Assembly (NCBI RefSeq): GCF_001885905.1
Contig: NZ_JXKM01000008.1
Location: 62,001-126,000, forward strand
Reading direction: 5' to 3'
DNA length: 64,000 nucleotides
Source: Enterococcus devriesei
GTDB lineage: Bacteria; Bacillota; Bacilli; Lactobacillales; Enterococcaceae
Both the position numbers and the translations under genes were made by a program. The notes below the pieces were generated by a model. It ran no database searches. It was not told the origin of the DNA and saw only the letters and a program-made list of their open reading frames with translations. Positions 22,032-31,375 of this stretch are shown here, in pieces (positions within the stretch are counted from its first letter, which is position 1; each line of letters starts with the position of its first letter).

Positions 22032-22259
22032 TGTTTCCTCCCTCGATTAAATTTTAAACAATTATGATTTTTTCAAACTAAGCATGGCTTTTATCAATAA
22101 CATAATTTTACTAAATATAAGGCTCTTTTTGAAGATAATAGTTTTGAAATACTCTAAAAAATAAGGGATATCGCCTTATAATTAAGCAATTTACTCTAAT
22201 AAAATAATTCTAATTCTGTGAAATCTATCTTTATTCTTTTAGAAAATTGAAAGATAAAA

Positions 22260-22287
22260 AAGAGCGTCCCTTTAAAAGGGCGCTCTT
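22260..22287 (-). terminator. Terminator after tig
   Basis: Minus strand AAGAGCGCCCTTT pairs with AAAGGGACGCTCTT (one mismatch), followed by TTTTT. It lies ten bases past the trigger factor stop. Confidence 0.85.
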
Positions 22288-22297
22288 GGCAAAAAAC

Positions 22298-23581
22298 TTA
22301 TTTTTCAACAGCTGTTCCGGTTACTAATTCAACAGCTTTTTTCATTTTAATATCATGTTCTAGCATGTCTTCCGTTAGAACGCGGCTGATTTGTTCTTTA
22401 GGCATTTGATACATTTCAGCTAATTCGTTGATTTCTTTTTCCACATCTTCTTTAGATGCTTCAATTTTTTCTGCTTCAACGATTGCTTCCATTACCAAGT
22501 TCGTTTTCACGCGGCCTTCAGCTTCGCCTTCAAATTGAGTATGCAAGTCTTCTTCTGTCGAACCAGTTAATTGATAGTACATTTCTGGTGAGATTCCTTG
22601 ACGTTGCATGTTGTTTAAGAATTCATCCATTGAACGGTGCACTTCATCGTGAACCATTACGTGTGGTAATTCAACGATTTCCGCATTATCAACAGCTTGT
22701 TTGATAGCTGCTTCGTCTTTTGCTTCTTTCGCTGCTTCCGCTTTTTGTTTTGTTAATTCGTCACGGTATTTTGCTTTTAATTCGTCTAAAGAATTTACTT
22801 CTTCGTCAACGTCTTTTGCAAAATCATCGTCTAATTCAGGAAGTTCTTTAGCTTTTACTTCGTGAATTGTTACTTTAAAGACCGCTTCTTTACCAGCAAG
22901 ATCTTCCGCTTGGTAATCTTCTGGGAAAGTGACAGTTACGTCTAAGCTTTCGCCAGCTTTGTGACCAACTAATTGTTCTTCAAAGCCAGGGATAAATGAG
23001 CCTGAACCTAGTTCAAGTGAGTAGTTTTCGCCTTTGCCGCCTTCAAATGGTTCGTCACCAACGAAGCCTTCAAAATCGATTACAGTTGTATCGCCGTTTT
23101 CAGCAGCTTCATCTTCTTTGATAACTAATTCTGCTTGCGCCTCTTGTTCTGATTTCACACGTGCATCCACGTCTTCTTCAGATACTTCCACTTCTTGTTT
23201 AGGAACTTCAAGTTCTTTGTAGTCGCCTAGTTTCACTTCAGGTTTCACTGTTACTTCAGCTTTAATAACCCAAGCTTCGCCTTTTTCCATGCTGTCTACA
23301 TCGATTTTTGGTTGAGAAACTGGATCGATACCTGCTTCTTTAACCGCTGCTTCATAAGCAACTGGTAATACATCGTTTAATGCATCTTCATACAATGCTT
23401 CTTCACCGTACATCCGGTTAAATACTTGGCGAGATACTTTTCCTTTACGGAAGCCAGGTACATTAAGATTTTTCTTTACTTTGTTGAATGCATTTGTTAA
23501 TCCCTTTTGAATTTCTGCTTGTTCAATCGAGAAAGTTAACACACCATCATTGGTGCCTGTTTTTTCAAAATTTGCAGTCAC
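22298..23581 (-). CDS. tig: Trigger factor
   Basis: A 427-residue ribosome-bound chaperone and prolyl isomerase. The N-terminal ribosome-binding domain has the signature [16 protein letters not shown] (about residues 40-55). The FKBP-like PPIase domain runs about 160-245 ([21 protein letters not shown]). The helical C-terminal cradle follows. The start codon is GTG (23581), supported by GGAGGG seven bases upstream and by the usual MTANFEK start. A clean promoter precedes it and a terminator follows, so it is monocistronic. Confidence 0.97.
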   Translation of the reverse strand: MTANFEKTGTNDGVLTFSIEQAEIQKGLTNAFNKVKKNLNVPGFRKGKVSRQVFNRMYGEEALYEDALNDVLPVAYEAAVKEAGIDPVSQPKIDVDSMEKGEAWVIKAEVTVKPEVKLGDYKELEVPKQEVEVSEEDVDARVKSEQEAQAELVIKEDEAAENGDTTVIDFEGFVGDEPFEGGKGENYSLELGSGSFIPGFEEQLVGHKAGESLDVTVTFPEDYQAEDLAGKEAVFKVTIHEVKAKELPELDDDFAKDVDEEVNSLDELKAKYRDELTKQKAEAAKEAKDEAAIKQAVDNAEIVELPHVMVHDEVHRSMDEFLNNMQRQGISPEMYYQLTGSTEEDLHTQFEGEAEGRVKTNLVMEAIVEAEKIEASKEDVEKEINELAEMYQMPKEQISRVLTEDMLEHDIKMKKAVELVTGTAVEK

Positions 23582-23629
23582 GTTTGTTCCCTCCGAATAC
23601 TAATATACTTGCATTTTGCATACCTTTAA

Positions 23630-23658
23630 ATAGTACACTACTGGTTCTTAATTGTAAA
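23630..23658 (-). promoter_or_regulatory. Predicted promoter of tig
   Basis: Minus strand TTTACA (23653-23658), 17 bp, TACTAT (23630-23635). The 5' leader is about 45 nt. Confidence 0.7.
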
Positions 23659-23684
23659 TATAAAGCTTTTGCTCTCGGCATTTT

Positions 23685-24608
23685 TTAATGATAATCAAAC
23701 ATCATTTGTCTAATTTTTTGCCGAATCGCTTCCACCTGTTCATCTAACTCCGCAAGGCTGCCTGAATATTCCGCTAAATAACTTTCCGCCCACGCATCTG
23801 GCTTCATAAAAGAGTATTGTAAAGGATACAAAAAGGCCATCTCCAGTTTCAACTGCTCCAATAAATTTGCCAAAAGAATCGGGTCGTTATCCTCTAAGCG
23901 GTTCGTCAAACGAGCTTCAATCTCTTGCTGCAAGCTATCATCAAAAGCGGTCTCGGCTGGCGAAAGTTCAACAATCTCGCCTTGAATAGTCAAATAGCGA
24001 ACTTTTTCGATTACGCCAACACGTCCTAAATTTTCAAACAGATAGCTGCGAACGAGCGGGGCAACATTGGGATCAAGCATCCATTTTTCTGCCCAGCTTT
24101 TCAAACGTTCTTCAGATAAGGCCTTGACCTTTCGTACTAATTGCAACTGCTCCATCGAGGACAATTCCGGCAACTTGATTAATTCAGTCTCCAAACTTTT
24201 GATTGCCGCTTGCTGCTGCTTTTGATAAAAATCCTCTTGATCATCGATTCGCAGGGTCCAAAGATTTTGCTGTTCCTCGGTGAGCATTTTATTTTTTTGT
24301 GCCCGCCATAAAAACTCGCGGGCTGCGAAAAAATTGTGTGTATAAAGTTGAATCTGTAAATATAGATCCAGTGTCTCTAGGGTTTCTAGATAGCTATCTT
24401 GTTCGTCGCCAGCATACGCTAGCGCCTCCGTAAAATTTCCCTGCTCCAATGCTAGACTAGCGATCAAATGATTCAGCTTGATCGACGGTGCTTCTTCATA
24501 AGCCAGCTTATAATTTTCTAATGCCATTACGTAGTCTCCGGTAGAAAAAGCTTCTTCGGCCAAGGTTAAATAATAGTGATCTTTATTTGGAAAATCGATC
24601 GGCTTCAT
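23685..24608 (-). CDS. TPR-repeat protein of unknown function
   Basis: A 307-residue soluble protein, mostly alpha-helical. Its N-terminus carries tetratricopeptide-like repeats (YLTLAEEAFSTGDYVMALEN, LIASLALEQGNFTEALAYA). The C-terminal half is helical and rich in Leu and Glu, with a PLQYSFMKPDAWAES segment near residue 270. It overlaps the RDD gene by four bases (ATGA) and ends the sppA cluster. It is probably a scaffold for protein-protein contact; the partner is unknown. The tandem with an RDD membrane protein suggests a shared membrane-linked task. Confidence 0.8.
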   Translation of the reverse strand: MKPIDFPNKDHYYLTLAEEAFSTGDYVMALENYKLAYEEAPSIKLNHLIASLALEQGNFTEALAYAGDEQDSYLETLETLDLYLQIQLYTHNFFAAREFLWRAQKNKMLTEEQQNLWTLRIDDQEDFYQKQQQAAIKSLETELIKLPELSSMEQLQLVRKVKALSEERLKSWAEKWMLDPNVAPLVRSYLFENLGRVGVIEKVRYLTIQGEIVELSPAETAFDDSLQQEIEARLTNRLEDNDPILLANLLEQLKLEMAFLYPLQYSFMKPDAWAESYLAEYSGSLAELDEQVEAIRQKIRQMMFDYH

Positions 24609-25150
24609 GCTTCTGAAAAATCCTCTCTAGCTGTTACTAAATTTATCGTCACAACACTTGTATCGGAGAAATAATCTCCGAGGTGTTGCTTGTTCGGTGT
24701 AAAAATTGCTACTAAATAACCTAACATAAAAAATGATCCTCGTAGAATAAAACGACAGGCGCCTTCCCGCACCAACACAGTTTTCCAACTAAGCACAGCT
24801 TCGGTAAAGCAAACCACTCGGATACCAAAAATCATTTTACCGATTGTTTGACCATGATTTAATTTCGTCAATAAAATAAAATACGCTAAGTAAATGACTA
24901 ACGTCGAAATGCCATAAATACTTATTAAATCTGTACTTTCATTCCAACCTAGCAGATTTGCCGGCAACCCTAACAAAATGCTGGTGATGGCCGAGATACA
25001 AAGCAGATCAATCAAATAAGCAAAAAAACGAATCCAAAAGCCACTATAAAAATAATCGGGATAATGGTTGAAGACTGGCCCTTGCTTTGGTTTTTTTAAT
25101 AATTGTTGGACGGGACCTACCGCTGGTCGGTGTGTCATTTCTTCAGTCAT
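24605..25150 (-). CDS. RDD-family membrane protein
   Basis: A 181-residue integral membrane protein. After ~40 soluble residues comes the RDD signature region (FWIRFFAYLIDLLCIS) with the conserved Arg and Asp of the first helix. Two or three further helices follow (LVIYLAYFILLTKLNHGQTIGKMIFGIRVV, FMLGYLVAIFTPNKQHLGDYFSDT). GQTIGK and the late D-Y-F-S-D-T are family hallmarks. The start at 25150 is seven bases after GGAGGTG, which is formed by the last codons of sppA. RDD proteins have been linked to ion exchange, but the substrate here is unknown. Confidence 0.88.
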   Translation of the reverse strand: MTEEMTHRPAVGPVQQLLKKPKQGPVFNHYPDYFYSGFWIRFFAYLIDLLCISAITSILLGLPANLLGWNESTDLISIYGISTLVIYLAYFILLTKLNHGQTIGKMIFGIRVVCFTEAVLSWKTVLVREGACRFILRGSFFMLGYLVAIFTPNKQHLGDYFSDTSVVTINLVTAREDFSEA

Positions 25151-25152
25151 CT

Positions 25153-26181
25153 TTATTCACCTCCATAAAGATACATCGCTTTAGGAGCTTGTGGAGTGCC
25201 GACACTTTCAACAATATTCCTTACTAAATCTTCTTGTTTTGGCTTGATTCCTTGGAGTTCTGCCAAGCTATTGCCTAGCCAAGTATTCATGAAATTGGTT
25301 GATCCACTAGTATAGGTAATCACTTTCGCACCACTTAACCCATGATCTTTTTGTAATGCTTTCAACGCTTGGTCGGGATAGCCAATCGCATCAACTAAAC
25401 CATTTTCCACCGCTTGAGCACCATCATAAATCCGACCATCCGCTAGTTTACGAACATCTGCTTCATTCATTTTGCGACCTTCAGCCACTGTTTTAACAAA
25501 ACGACCATACATGCTATCAACAAACGCTTGCAGCACTTCTTTGTCTTCCTTTGTTTGGGGACGGGAAGTCGAGCCGATATCTTTTAATGCACCGCTTTTG
25601 ATCGTCGCATCTGTAATACCGAGCTTTTCCATCAAGCCAGAATAATTCATACTAGACATAATCACACCGATTGAGCCGGTCATAGTATCCTCGGTCGCAA
25701 AGATTCGGTCAGAATTTGCTGCGATATAGTACCCGCCGCTAGCTGCCTGACTCTCCATTGACGCATAGATTGGAATCTTCTTGTCCTGTTGTAACGCCCT
25801 CAATGCTCGGGTAATCTCTGCCGTCTCATAAACAGCTCCACCAGGTGAATTGATTTCTAGCAAAATTCCTTTCACCGTATCATCTTTTTTGATTTTTGCC
25901 AGTTGTTTCATAAATGCCTCGTGATTGTAACCACCACTTGAAAATAAACCACTGGTGCCGTCGTTGATAATCGTTCCTTCTACCACTAACTTGACGATTT
26001 TTTCTTTGCTGGAGCCATCGACTTCTGTTTTTTCCTGAGGCTCATTCGTGCCATATAATAGTTCGTTTACTTGGCTCAACTCTTTTTTGTCCTCAGCTTT
26101 TCGGCTAAGCGTTGAAGATAATACAGAAAATACCAGAAGTACTAGCGCGATCCCAACTGCAACCCAACGTCTCTTATTCAT
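25153..26181 (-). CDS. sppA: Signal peptide peptidase SppA
   Basis: A 342-residue membrane-anchored serine protease that degrades cleaved signal peptides. One N-terminal transmembrane segment (about residues 5-25) tethers it, with the protease domain outside. The Ser/Lys dyad is visible: Ser148 in SQAASGGYYIAAN and Lys200 in SGALKDIGS, close to the B. subtilis S147/K199 pair. The short single-domain length is typical of Gram-positives. It follows the 95-residue gene by 15 bp and precedes the RDD gene directly, so the four genes look like one unit. Confidence 0.95.
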   Translation of the reverse strand: MNKRRWVAVGIALVLLVFSVLSSTLSRKAEDKKELSQVNELLYGTNEPQEKTEVDGSSKEKIVKLVVEGTIINDGTSGLFSSGGYNHEAFMKQLAKIKKDDTVKGILLEINSPGGAVYETAEITRALRALQQDKKIPIYASMESQAASGGYYIAANSDRIFATEDTMTGSIGVIMSSMNYSGLMEKLGITDATIKSGALKDIGSTSRPQTKEDKEVLQAFVDSMYGRFVKTVAEGRKMNEADVRKLADGRIYDGAQAVENGLVDAIGYPDQALKALQKDHGLSGAKVITYTSGSTNFMNTWLGNSLAELQGIKPKQEDLVRNIVESVGTPQAPKAMYLYGGE

Positions 26182-26196
26182 TTGATTTCCCCCTTA

Positions 26197-26484
26197 TTAA
26201 TATAGATTTCGAATGACCAACACTTTTTCGATAAGACCCTCACCCTTCATCTTTTCTGCTTTTTCTAATAAAGAATAGCCGCCGAAAAGCTCATGGGTCA
26301 AGGGATCTTCGATTTTAAAGGATTGCGCTTCCTCGATACTTAAGGCATCCGGGGTAATCTCTTGGATACTATCCCAACCTGTATCTAAAAATATTTTCGT
26401 TTCATCATTAATTTCTGGGTTGTCATTCAGCTGGGCTAAAAATTGACGGAGCTGGCCGACGGTTAAATTTTCTGGTTGATTCAT
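26197..26484 (-). CDS. Small hypothetical protein, 95 residues
   Basis: A 95-residue acidic soluble protein (starts MNQPENLTVGQLRQFLAQL, contains FLDTGWDSIQEI and ends VLVIRNLY). A strong AAGGAGG site and the 15-bp gap to sppA support it as a real first gene of the cluster. No family is recognised. A structured leader candidate lies about 70-110 bp upstream. Confidence 0.75.
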   Translation of the reverse strand: MNQPENLTVGQLRQFLAQLNDNPEINDETKIFLDTGWDSIQEITPDALSIEEAQSFKIEDPLTHELFGGYSLLEKAEKMKGEGLIEKVLVIRNLY

Positions 26485-26556
26485 GCTGTTTCCTCCTTAT
26501 CAAATCTGTGAAGAAATTACTCGTTCAAATTCCACGTCTCCTCACTAAACGCTTTC

Positions 26557-26596
26557 GGTAAAAAATTCCCTTAGAAGGGTACCTCCTCATTTTACC
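26557..26596 (-). other. Nested hairpin in the leader of the sppA cluster
   Basis: On the minus strand an outer 7-bp stem (GGTAAAA/TTTTACC) encloses AGGAGGT and an inner CCCTT/AAGGG hairpin. The inner hairpin is followed by ATTTTTT, so it could act as a weak terminator, while the loop carries a free ribosome-binding-like sequence. No known riboswitch class is recognised. Confidence 0.4.
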
Positions 26597-26647
26597 TTAT
26601 TCTCTCAATAGATGAAACGCAGAAAGTTTTTTTGTTTTGCTAACTGG

Positions 26648-26684
26648 TTTTTAACAAATTACATATATACCAATTTGTTAAAAA
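26648..26684. repeat. 13-bp perfect inverted repeat upstream of the glmS promoter
   Basis: TTTTTAACAAATT (26648-26660) and its complement (26672-26684) are separated by 11 bases and end 11 bp before the glmS -35. It could be an operator or an AT-rich terminator-like element. Confidence 0.6.
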
Positions 26685-26695
26685 TAAAAAATCAT

Positions 26696-26724
26696 TTGAC
26701 TAGACGACGAGTTTATATTATATT
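26696..26724 (+). promoter_or_regulatory. Predicted promoter of glmS
   Basis: TTGACT (26696-26701), 17 bp, TATATT (26719-26724). Transcription would start near 26731, about 47 nt before the ribozyme cleavage site. Confidence 0.75.
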
Positions 26725-26730
26725 ATTCAT

Positions 26731-26915
26731 TGTTTCCGATGTTAAAACAAAAAAATCTCAGCTACACCAATGAGATAGCGCCAGACCTTTGATAGAGGTG
26801 ACGAGGAAGAAGCTTATCGAAATATTCGGCGGGTGGCTTCAGGGCAGCTGTGCTCTACAGATCATTACAAAACTTTTATAAAAAAACAAAAAAATGGTCA
26901 GACAGATCGGAAACA
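26731..26915 (+). ncRNA. glmS ribozyme in the glmS 5' leader
   Basis: The core of the glucosamine-6-phosphate-activated self-cleaving ribozyme is recognisable. The cleavage-site segment is AGCGCC, with cleavage expected between A26777 and G26778. Then come TGACGAGGAAGAAGC and the highly conserved TATCGAAA-TATTCGGCGGGTGG segment. A 6-bp hairpin (AGGGCA/TGCTCT) and ACAGATC follow. On cleavage the downstream mRNA is degraded by RNase J in Bacillus, lowering GlmS when its product is plentiful. The 5' end (TGTTTCCGAT, 26731-26740) is perfectly complementary to ATCGGAAACA (26906-26915), so the leader may be closed by a long-range helix. Confidence 0.93.
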
Positions 26916-26943
26916 TATAATGATAGGAAAGTAGGAAGACATT

Positions 26944-28752
26944 ATGTGTGGAATCGTAGGAATTGTAGGCAATGAACAAGCAACTAGTATTTTAGTGAAT
27001 GGATTAGAAAAACTGGAGTATCGCGGATATGACTCTGCTGGAATCTTCGTAGCAGATCAACAGGATGACTATTTAATCAAGTCACAAGGACGGATCAAAG
27101 AATTAGCGGACAAGATCAGCGCGGATGTCCACGGCACAATTGGGATCGGTCATACACGCTGGGCAACCCACGGCGAACCAAGTGAAGAAAATGCTCATCC
27201 CCATACTTCACAAAGCAAACGTTTCGTCTTAGTTCATAATGGTGTGATTGAAAACTATGATGATTTGAAAGCCAATTTTTTAGCAGAAGATACCTTTTAC
27301 GGTGAGACCGATACAGAAATCGCAGTTCACTTAGTAGAATACTTTGCTGAAAAAGGTCTTTCGACCAAAGAAGCCTTCCGTAAAGCATTAGCGGAGATTC
27401 ATGGCTCTTATGCCTTTGGCTTGATCGACAAAGAAGATCGTGAGACTATCTATGTTGCGAAAAACAAAAGTCCGTTATTGATTGGCTTAGGCGACGGCTT
27501 CAACGTTGTCTGTAGCGACGCGATGGCGATGCTGGAACAAACTAACCAATTCGTTGAGATTAATGATGGCGAAATGGTTATCGTAACTAAAGACCATGTT
27601 GAAATCGAAGACCAAACAGGCAACGAAATCCAACGTGCACCTTATGAAGCGAAAATCGATCTTTCTGACATGGAAAAAGGAACCTATCCTTATTACATGC
27701 TAAAAGAAATTGATGAACAACCCGCTACGATGCGACGGATCATCAGTGAATACACTGATGAAACAGGAACCGTTGTTATCGAAGATCAATTATTACAAAG
27801 TTTATTAAACAGTGATCGAATTTATATCGTTGCTTGCGGAACGAGCAATAACGCCGGATGGGCCAGCAAGCAAATCATTGAAGGTCTGGCCAACATTCCA
27901 GTAGAGATCCATCTATCCAGTGAATTTGGTTATAATATGCCGTTGCTTTCAGAGAAACCATTCTTTATCTACTTAACTCAAAGTGGTGAGACTGCTGATA
28001 GCCGCCAAGTATTAGTGAAGACGAATGAATTAGGTTACCCTTCTCTTACAGTGACGAATGTGGCCGGTTCAACCTTGTCTCGTGAAGCGACTTATACAAT
28101 GCTTCTACACGCTGGACCAGAGATTGCCGTCGCTTCAACTAAAGCCTATACAGCGCAAATTGCCGCTTTGACTGTCTTAGCCAAAGCAGTTGGTGAAGCG
28201 AAAGACGTGGTAGCCGCTAAATCTTTTGATTTGACGAAAGAGTTGGGTATTGCAGCCAACGCGATGGATGTCATGATCGCTGAAAAAGCTATGATTGAAG
28301 AAATTGCCGCAGAATATTTAGCAACCACTCGCAACGCCTTTTATATTGGGCGTGCCGAAGACTATTATGTTTCAATGGAAGTTGCTTTGAAATTGAAAGA
28401 AATTTCTTACATCCAAGCAGAAGGCTTTGCAGCTGGTGAATTGAAACACGGAACGATCGCTTTAGTGGAAGAAGGAACACCAGTGATTGGTATTATCACT
28501 GAAGCAGTAACCGCACCTCATACACGAGGAAATCTGCGAGAAGTTGAAAGTCGCGGAGCTCACACCTTAGTGATCGTTTCTGAAGAATTGAGCAAAGACG
28601 GCGACCAAATTATTTTACCCGTCGTTCATCAATTCTTACGTCCGTTAGTCTCTGTGATTCCTGGACAATTGATTGCTTATTACGCAACCTTATTACGGGG
28701 CTATGATGTTGATAAGCCACGTAACTTAGCAAAATCAGTCACTGTTGAATAA
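26944..28752 (+). CDS. glmS: Glutamine--fructose-6-phosphate aminotransferase (isomerizing)
   Basis: A 602-residue enzyme that makes glucosamine-6-phosphate, the first step to UDP-GlcNAc for peptidoglycan. The glutaminase domain starts with the nucleophile Cys2 ([10 protein letters not shown]) and has [11 protein letters not shown] and HNGVIEN. Two SIS isomerase domains follow, with [20 protein letters not shown] and the C-terminal [12 protein letters not shown]. It stands alone behind the glmS ribozyme and ends at a terminator. It faces glmM, the next enzyme of the same pathway. Confidence 0.98.
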   Translation: MCGIVGIVGNEQATSILVNGLEKLEYRGYDSAGIFVADQQDDYLIKSQGRIKELADKISADVHGTIGIGHTRWATHGEPSEENAHPHTSQSKRFVLVHNGVIENYDDLKANFLAEDTFYGETDTEIAVHLVEYFAEKGLSTKEAFRKALAEIHGSYAFGLIDKEDRETIYVAKNKSPLLIGLGDGFNVVCSDAMAMLEQTNQFVEINDGEMVIVTKDHVEIEDQTGNEIQRAPYEAKIDLSDMEKGTYPYYMLKEIDEQPATMRRIISEYTDETGTVVIEDQLLQSLLNSDRIYIVACGTSNNAGWASKQIIEGLANIPVEIHLSSEFGYNMPLLSEKPFFIYLTQSGETADSRQVLVKTNELGYPSLTVTNVAGSTLSREATYTMLLHAGPEIAVASTKAYTAQIAALTVLAKAVGEAKDVVAAKSFDLTKELGIAANAMDVMIAEKAMIEEIAAEYLATTRNAFYIGRAEDYYVSMEVALKLKEISYIQAEGFAAGELKHGTIALVEEGTPVIGIITEAVTAPHTRGNLREVESRGAHTLVIVSEELSKDGDQIILPVVHQFLRPLVSVIPGQLIAYYATLLRGYDVDKPRNLAKSVTVE

Positions 28753-28767
28753 TCAGTCGATAAACAA

Positions 28768-28804
28768 AAAAGCATCCAGCCTTTTATCGGGTTGGATGCT
28801 TTTT
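28768..28804 (+). terminator. Terminator after glmS
   Basis: AAAAGCATCCAGCC pairs with GGTTGGATGCTTTT (one G-T), with T-run on the plus strand. Confidence 0.88.
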
Positions 28805-28817
28805 AACCCAAAAAAAG

Positions 28818-28862
28818 AAACACCTTTTGGACATTCTCATTTAGGATTGCCAAAAGGTGTTT
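28818..28862 (-). terminator. Terminator after cdaA-cdaR-glmM
   Basis: AAACACCTTTTGG pairs with CCAAAAGGTGTTT; on the minus strand it is followed by CTTTTTTT. It separates the convergent glmM and glmS transcripts together with the previous hairpin. Confidence 0.85.
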
Positions 28863-28895
28863 TCGCTTCTTAATGATAAAATTGGACTTCTTTAA

Positions 28896-30251
28896 TTAAT
28901 CTAGCCCAATTTCTGCACGAACGACCGCCGCGATTTTTTCAACGTAGTAGTTTACTTTTTCATCAGTCGGTGCTTCCGCCATCACTCGTAGCAATGGTTC
29001 TGTTCCAGAAGGACGAACCAGAATACGTCCATCGCCATTCATTTCAGCTTCAGCTTCGTCGATTGCTTGCTTGATTGCGGGAACATCCATCGCGCCATAT
29101 TTATCACTAACACGAATATTGACTAATTTTTGCGGATAAATCGTTACTTCCCCAGCTAGCTCAGAAAGCTTCTTACCTGTTTGTTTCATGATATTTAATA
29201 ATTGAACGCCTGTTAACATACCATCACCAGTCGTATTGTAATCTAAGAACAATACGTGACCTGATTGTTCGCCACCAAGATTGTAATCATTTTTACGCAT
29301 TTCTTCCACAACATAACGGTCACCGACTTGAGTGATGACATCGGATAAGCCAATTTCTTCGATTGCTTTATGGAAACCTAGGTTACTCATAACGGTCGTC
29401 ACAACGGTGTCTTTCTTCAAGCGTTTACGTTCAGCTAAATATTTCGCACAAATAAACATGATCCGGTCGCCGTCAACGATATTACCTAATTCATCTACTG
29501 CAATCACCCGGTCACCATCACCATCAAAGGCCAAACCGACATCAGCACCCTTTTCAACAACCATTTCTGCTAATTTTTCAGGATGCGTTGAACCAACACC
29601 GTCATTGATATTCAAGCCATTTGGTGAAGTCCCCATCGTATAAAAATCTGTTTCTAAATCCGCAAACAAGCGATTAACACTCGTTGAAGTCGCACCATTA
29701 GCAGCATCTACACAGACTGTTAAGCCAGACAAATCTCCTGAAATGGTTTGAACTAAGAATTGCGAGTATTTTAATAACCCTTCGTGGAATTCATCCAACG
29801 TTCCTAAGCCTTCAGCAGAAGGACGTGGTAACTTGTCTTCTTCCGCATCTAATAATGCTTCGATTTCCGCTTCTTGTTCGTCGACTAATTTAAAACCATC
29901 TGCTCCGAAAAATTTGATGCCGTTATCTTCGGCTGGATTGTGTGAAGCAGAAATCATGACACCGGCTGCAGCCTTTTGTAAACGTGTTAAATAAGCAACT
30001 CCCGGCGTTGAAATGACGCCTAATTGAAAGACTTCGATCCCTACTGAAAGTAAGCCTGAGATCAATGCTGTTTCCAACAATTCTCCTGAGATTCGAGTAT
30101 CACGCCCAACTAAAACCCGTGGCCGTCCCTCGCTTTCTTGGTGTTGACTTAAAACATAGCCGCCACAGCGTCCCAACTTGAAAGCTAATTCCGGTGTTAA
30201 CTCCTTATTCGCGATTCCACGTACTCCATCTGTTCCAAAATATTTACCCAT
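28896..30251 (-). CDS. glmM: Phosphoglucosamine mutase
   Basis: A 451-residue mutase of the alpha-D-phosphohexomutase family that interconverts glucosamine-6-phosphate and glucosamine-1-phosphate. The N-terminus [11 protein letters not shown], the phosphoserine loop [13 protein letters not shown] (~99-111), the metal loop AFDGDGDRV and the C-terminal [12 protein letters not shown] phosphate-binding motif are all present. It is third in cdaA-cdaR-glmM. In Bacillus, Lactococcus and Staphylococcus GlmM binds and inhibits CdaA, so the gene order links cell-wall precursor supply to c-di-AMP. Confidence 0.97.
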   Translation of the reverse strand: MGKYFGTDGVRGIANKELTPELAFKLGRCGGYVLSQHQESEGRPRVLVGRDTRISGELLETALISGLLSVGIEVFQLGVISTPGVAYLTRLQKAAAGVMISASHNPAEDNGIKFFGADGFKLVDEQEAEIEALLDAEEDKLPRPSAEGLGTLDEFHEGLLKYSQFLVQTISGDLSGLTVCVDAANGATSTSVNRLFADLETDFYTMGTSPNGLNINDGVGSTHPEKLAEMVVEKGADVGLAFDGDGDRVIAVDELGNIVDGDRIMFICAKYLAERKRLKKDTVVTTVMSNLGFHKAIEEIGLSDVITQVGDRYVVEEMRKNDYNLGGEQSGHVLFLDYNTTGDGMLTGVQLLNIMKQTGKKLSELAGEVTIYPQKLVNIRVSDKYGAMDVPAIKQAIDEAEAEMNGDGRILVRPSGTEPLLRVMAEAPTDEKVNYYVEKIAAVVRAEIGLD

Positions 30252-30274
30252 TAAATTATATTTCCCTTCTTCAT

Positions 30275-31375
30275 CTAATTCGTTGATTGTGTTGTCGATT
30301 CAGCAGATGATTCTGTTGTACTGGATTGTGAACTCGTCGAATCCACAGAACTGGCTGCTTCGCTTGAATCTTCTTTTTCTGATGAACTAGAATGATTTGC
30401 ATTACTTGATTCTGATTCTTGTGCATTTTTAAATACTGGTGTGACCTGTGCACTGACTGTTTTTGGATTCACTTGATAATTATCAGAAACAGGAACATCA
30501 ATTAATTTTTTAACCGTTCCTTGGATTTGACTGACATCTACCGGTACTCCGATACTGTCTATTTGATCAAGTGCAGACTGTAAGCCTGTAATTGTTGCCT
30601 TCGTTCGGCTCAAATCAATCTTCACACTCTCTACCGCCGCTGGCAGCTGCCCTTCTTGGATCGGATAAAGCGAAACCTCTTTGCTTGGGGTTTGAATTTC
30701 AAATGAGACCGTCACATTTTGTGGCTCTGATTGAATCGGCAAAGCCTCACCACTGGAATTTAAGGCTTGAATCTGCGCCTGAACACTCTCTTGATCAGTG
30801 GAAAGCTTGCTCGTATCCACCGATGCCACCACACGATCAATTTCCTTCATCGTGTTTTCTCCGGTAGTAATTTCGACTTTAGCAGGTTCCACTGACATCT
30901 CGCCGATCTTTAAACCATTGTTGCTGGTCGTACTGCTTAATACTGGCGACACATCGAATTGCTTTTTCTCTCTTTTCTCAATCGTTACCGAAATGGTCTC
31001 CGGCTCGATCGTCGCAAATAGTGAACTTGCTAAATTTTTCGTCTTTAAGCGGACTTCGTGAGTGCCAGAAGAAAGCTTAGTTAAATCAGCTACCACACTA
31101 AAGTCTCTTGTATCAGGGTCCACTTCTTTATTTAATTGGATTCGGTTCGCTCCACTTAATTTGACTGAGACATTTGATGAAAAGACATGAACAAAATACT
31201 CATCCGAATCATATAAAACATTGATCGGTACATTTTGAATGGCTTCTTCGTAATTCGTTTCAGAAGAAATCAAACGACTGACGTTTTGGCTATTCACATT
31301 GAAAAAAAGAATCAAACTAAACACCAGTGAAATCAAGATATACGGCAGATTGCCTTTTTTAAACTTGATAATCAT
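30275..31375 (-). CDS. cdaR: CdaA regulatory protein CdaR (YbbR-domain protein)
   Basis: A 366-residue protein with one N-terminal transmembrane helix (about residues 10-27), then tandem extracytoplasmic YbbR domains to about residue 310. The C-terminal ~50 residues are low-complexity Ser/Glu/Thr (runs such as [15 protein letters not shown]), probably disordered or wall-spanning. CdaR modulates the di-adenylate cyclase CdaA across the membrane. Its ATG overlaps the cdaA stop (ATGA), with AAAGGAGG inside cdaA. The extended Ser-rich tail looks less conserved than the YbbR part. Confidence 0.93.
   Translation of the reverse strand: MIIKFKKGNLPYILISLVFSLILFFNVNSQNVSRLISSETNYEEAIQNVPINVLYDSDEYFVHVFSSNVSVKLSGANRIQLNKEVDPDTRDFSVVADLTKLSSGTHEVRLKTKNLASSLFATIEPETISVTIEKREKKQFDVSPVLSSTTSNNGLKIGEMSVEPAKVEITTGENTMKEIDRVVASVDTSKLSTDQESVQAQIQALNSSGEALPIQSEPQNVTVSFEIQTPSKEVSLYPIQEGQLPAAVESVKIDLSRTKATITGLQSALDQIDSIGVPVDVSQIQGTVKKLIDVPVSDNYQVNPKTVSAQVTPVFKNAQESESSNANHSSSSEKEDSSEAASSVDSTSSQSSTTESSAESTTQSTN

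Noticed and set aside
26916-26921. Second glmS promoter at TATAAT
   Set aside because: No -35 or TGn extension is present; the sequence follows the 3' strand of the leader helix.
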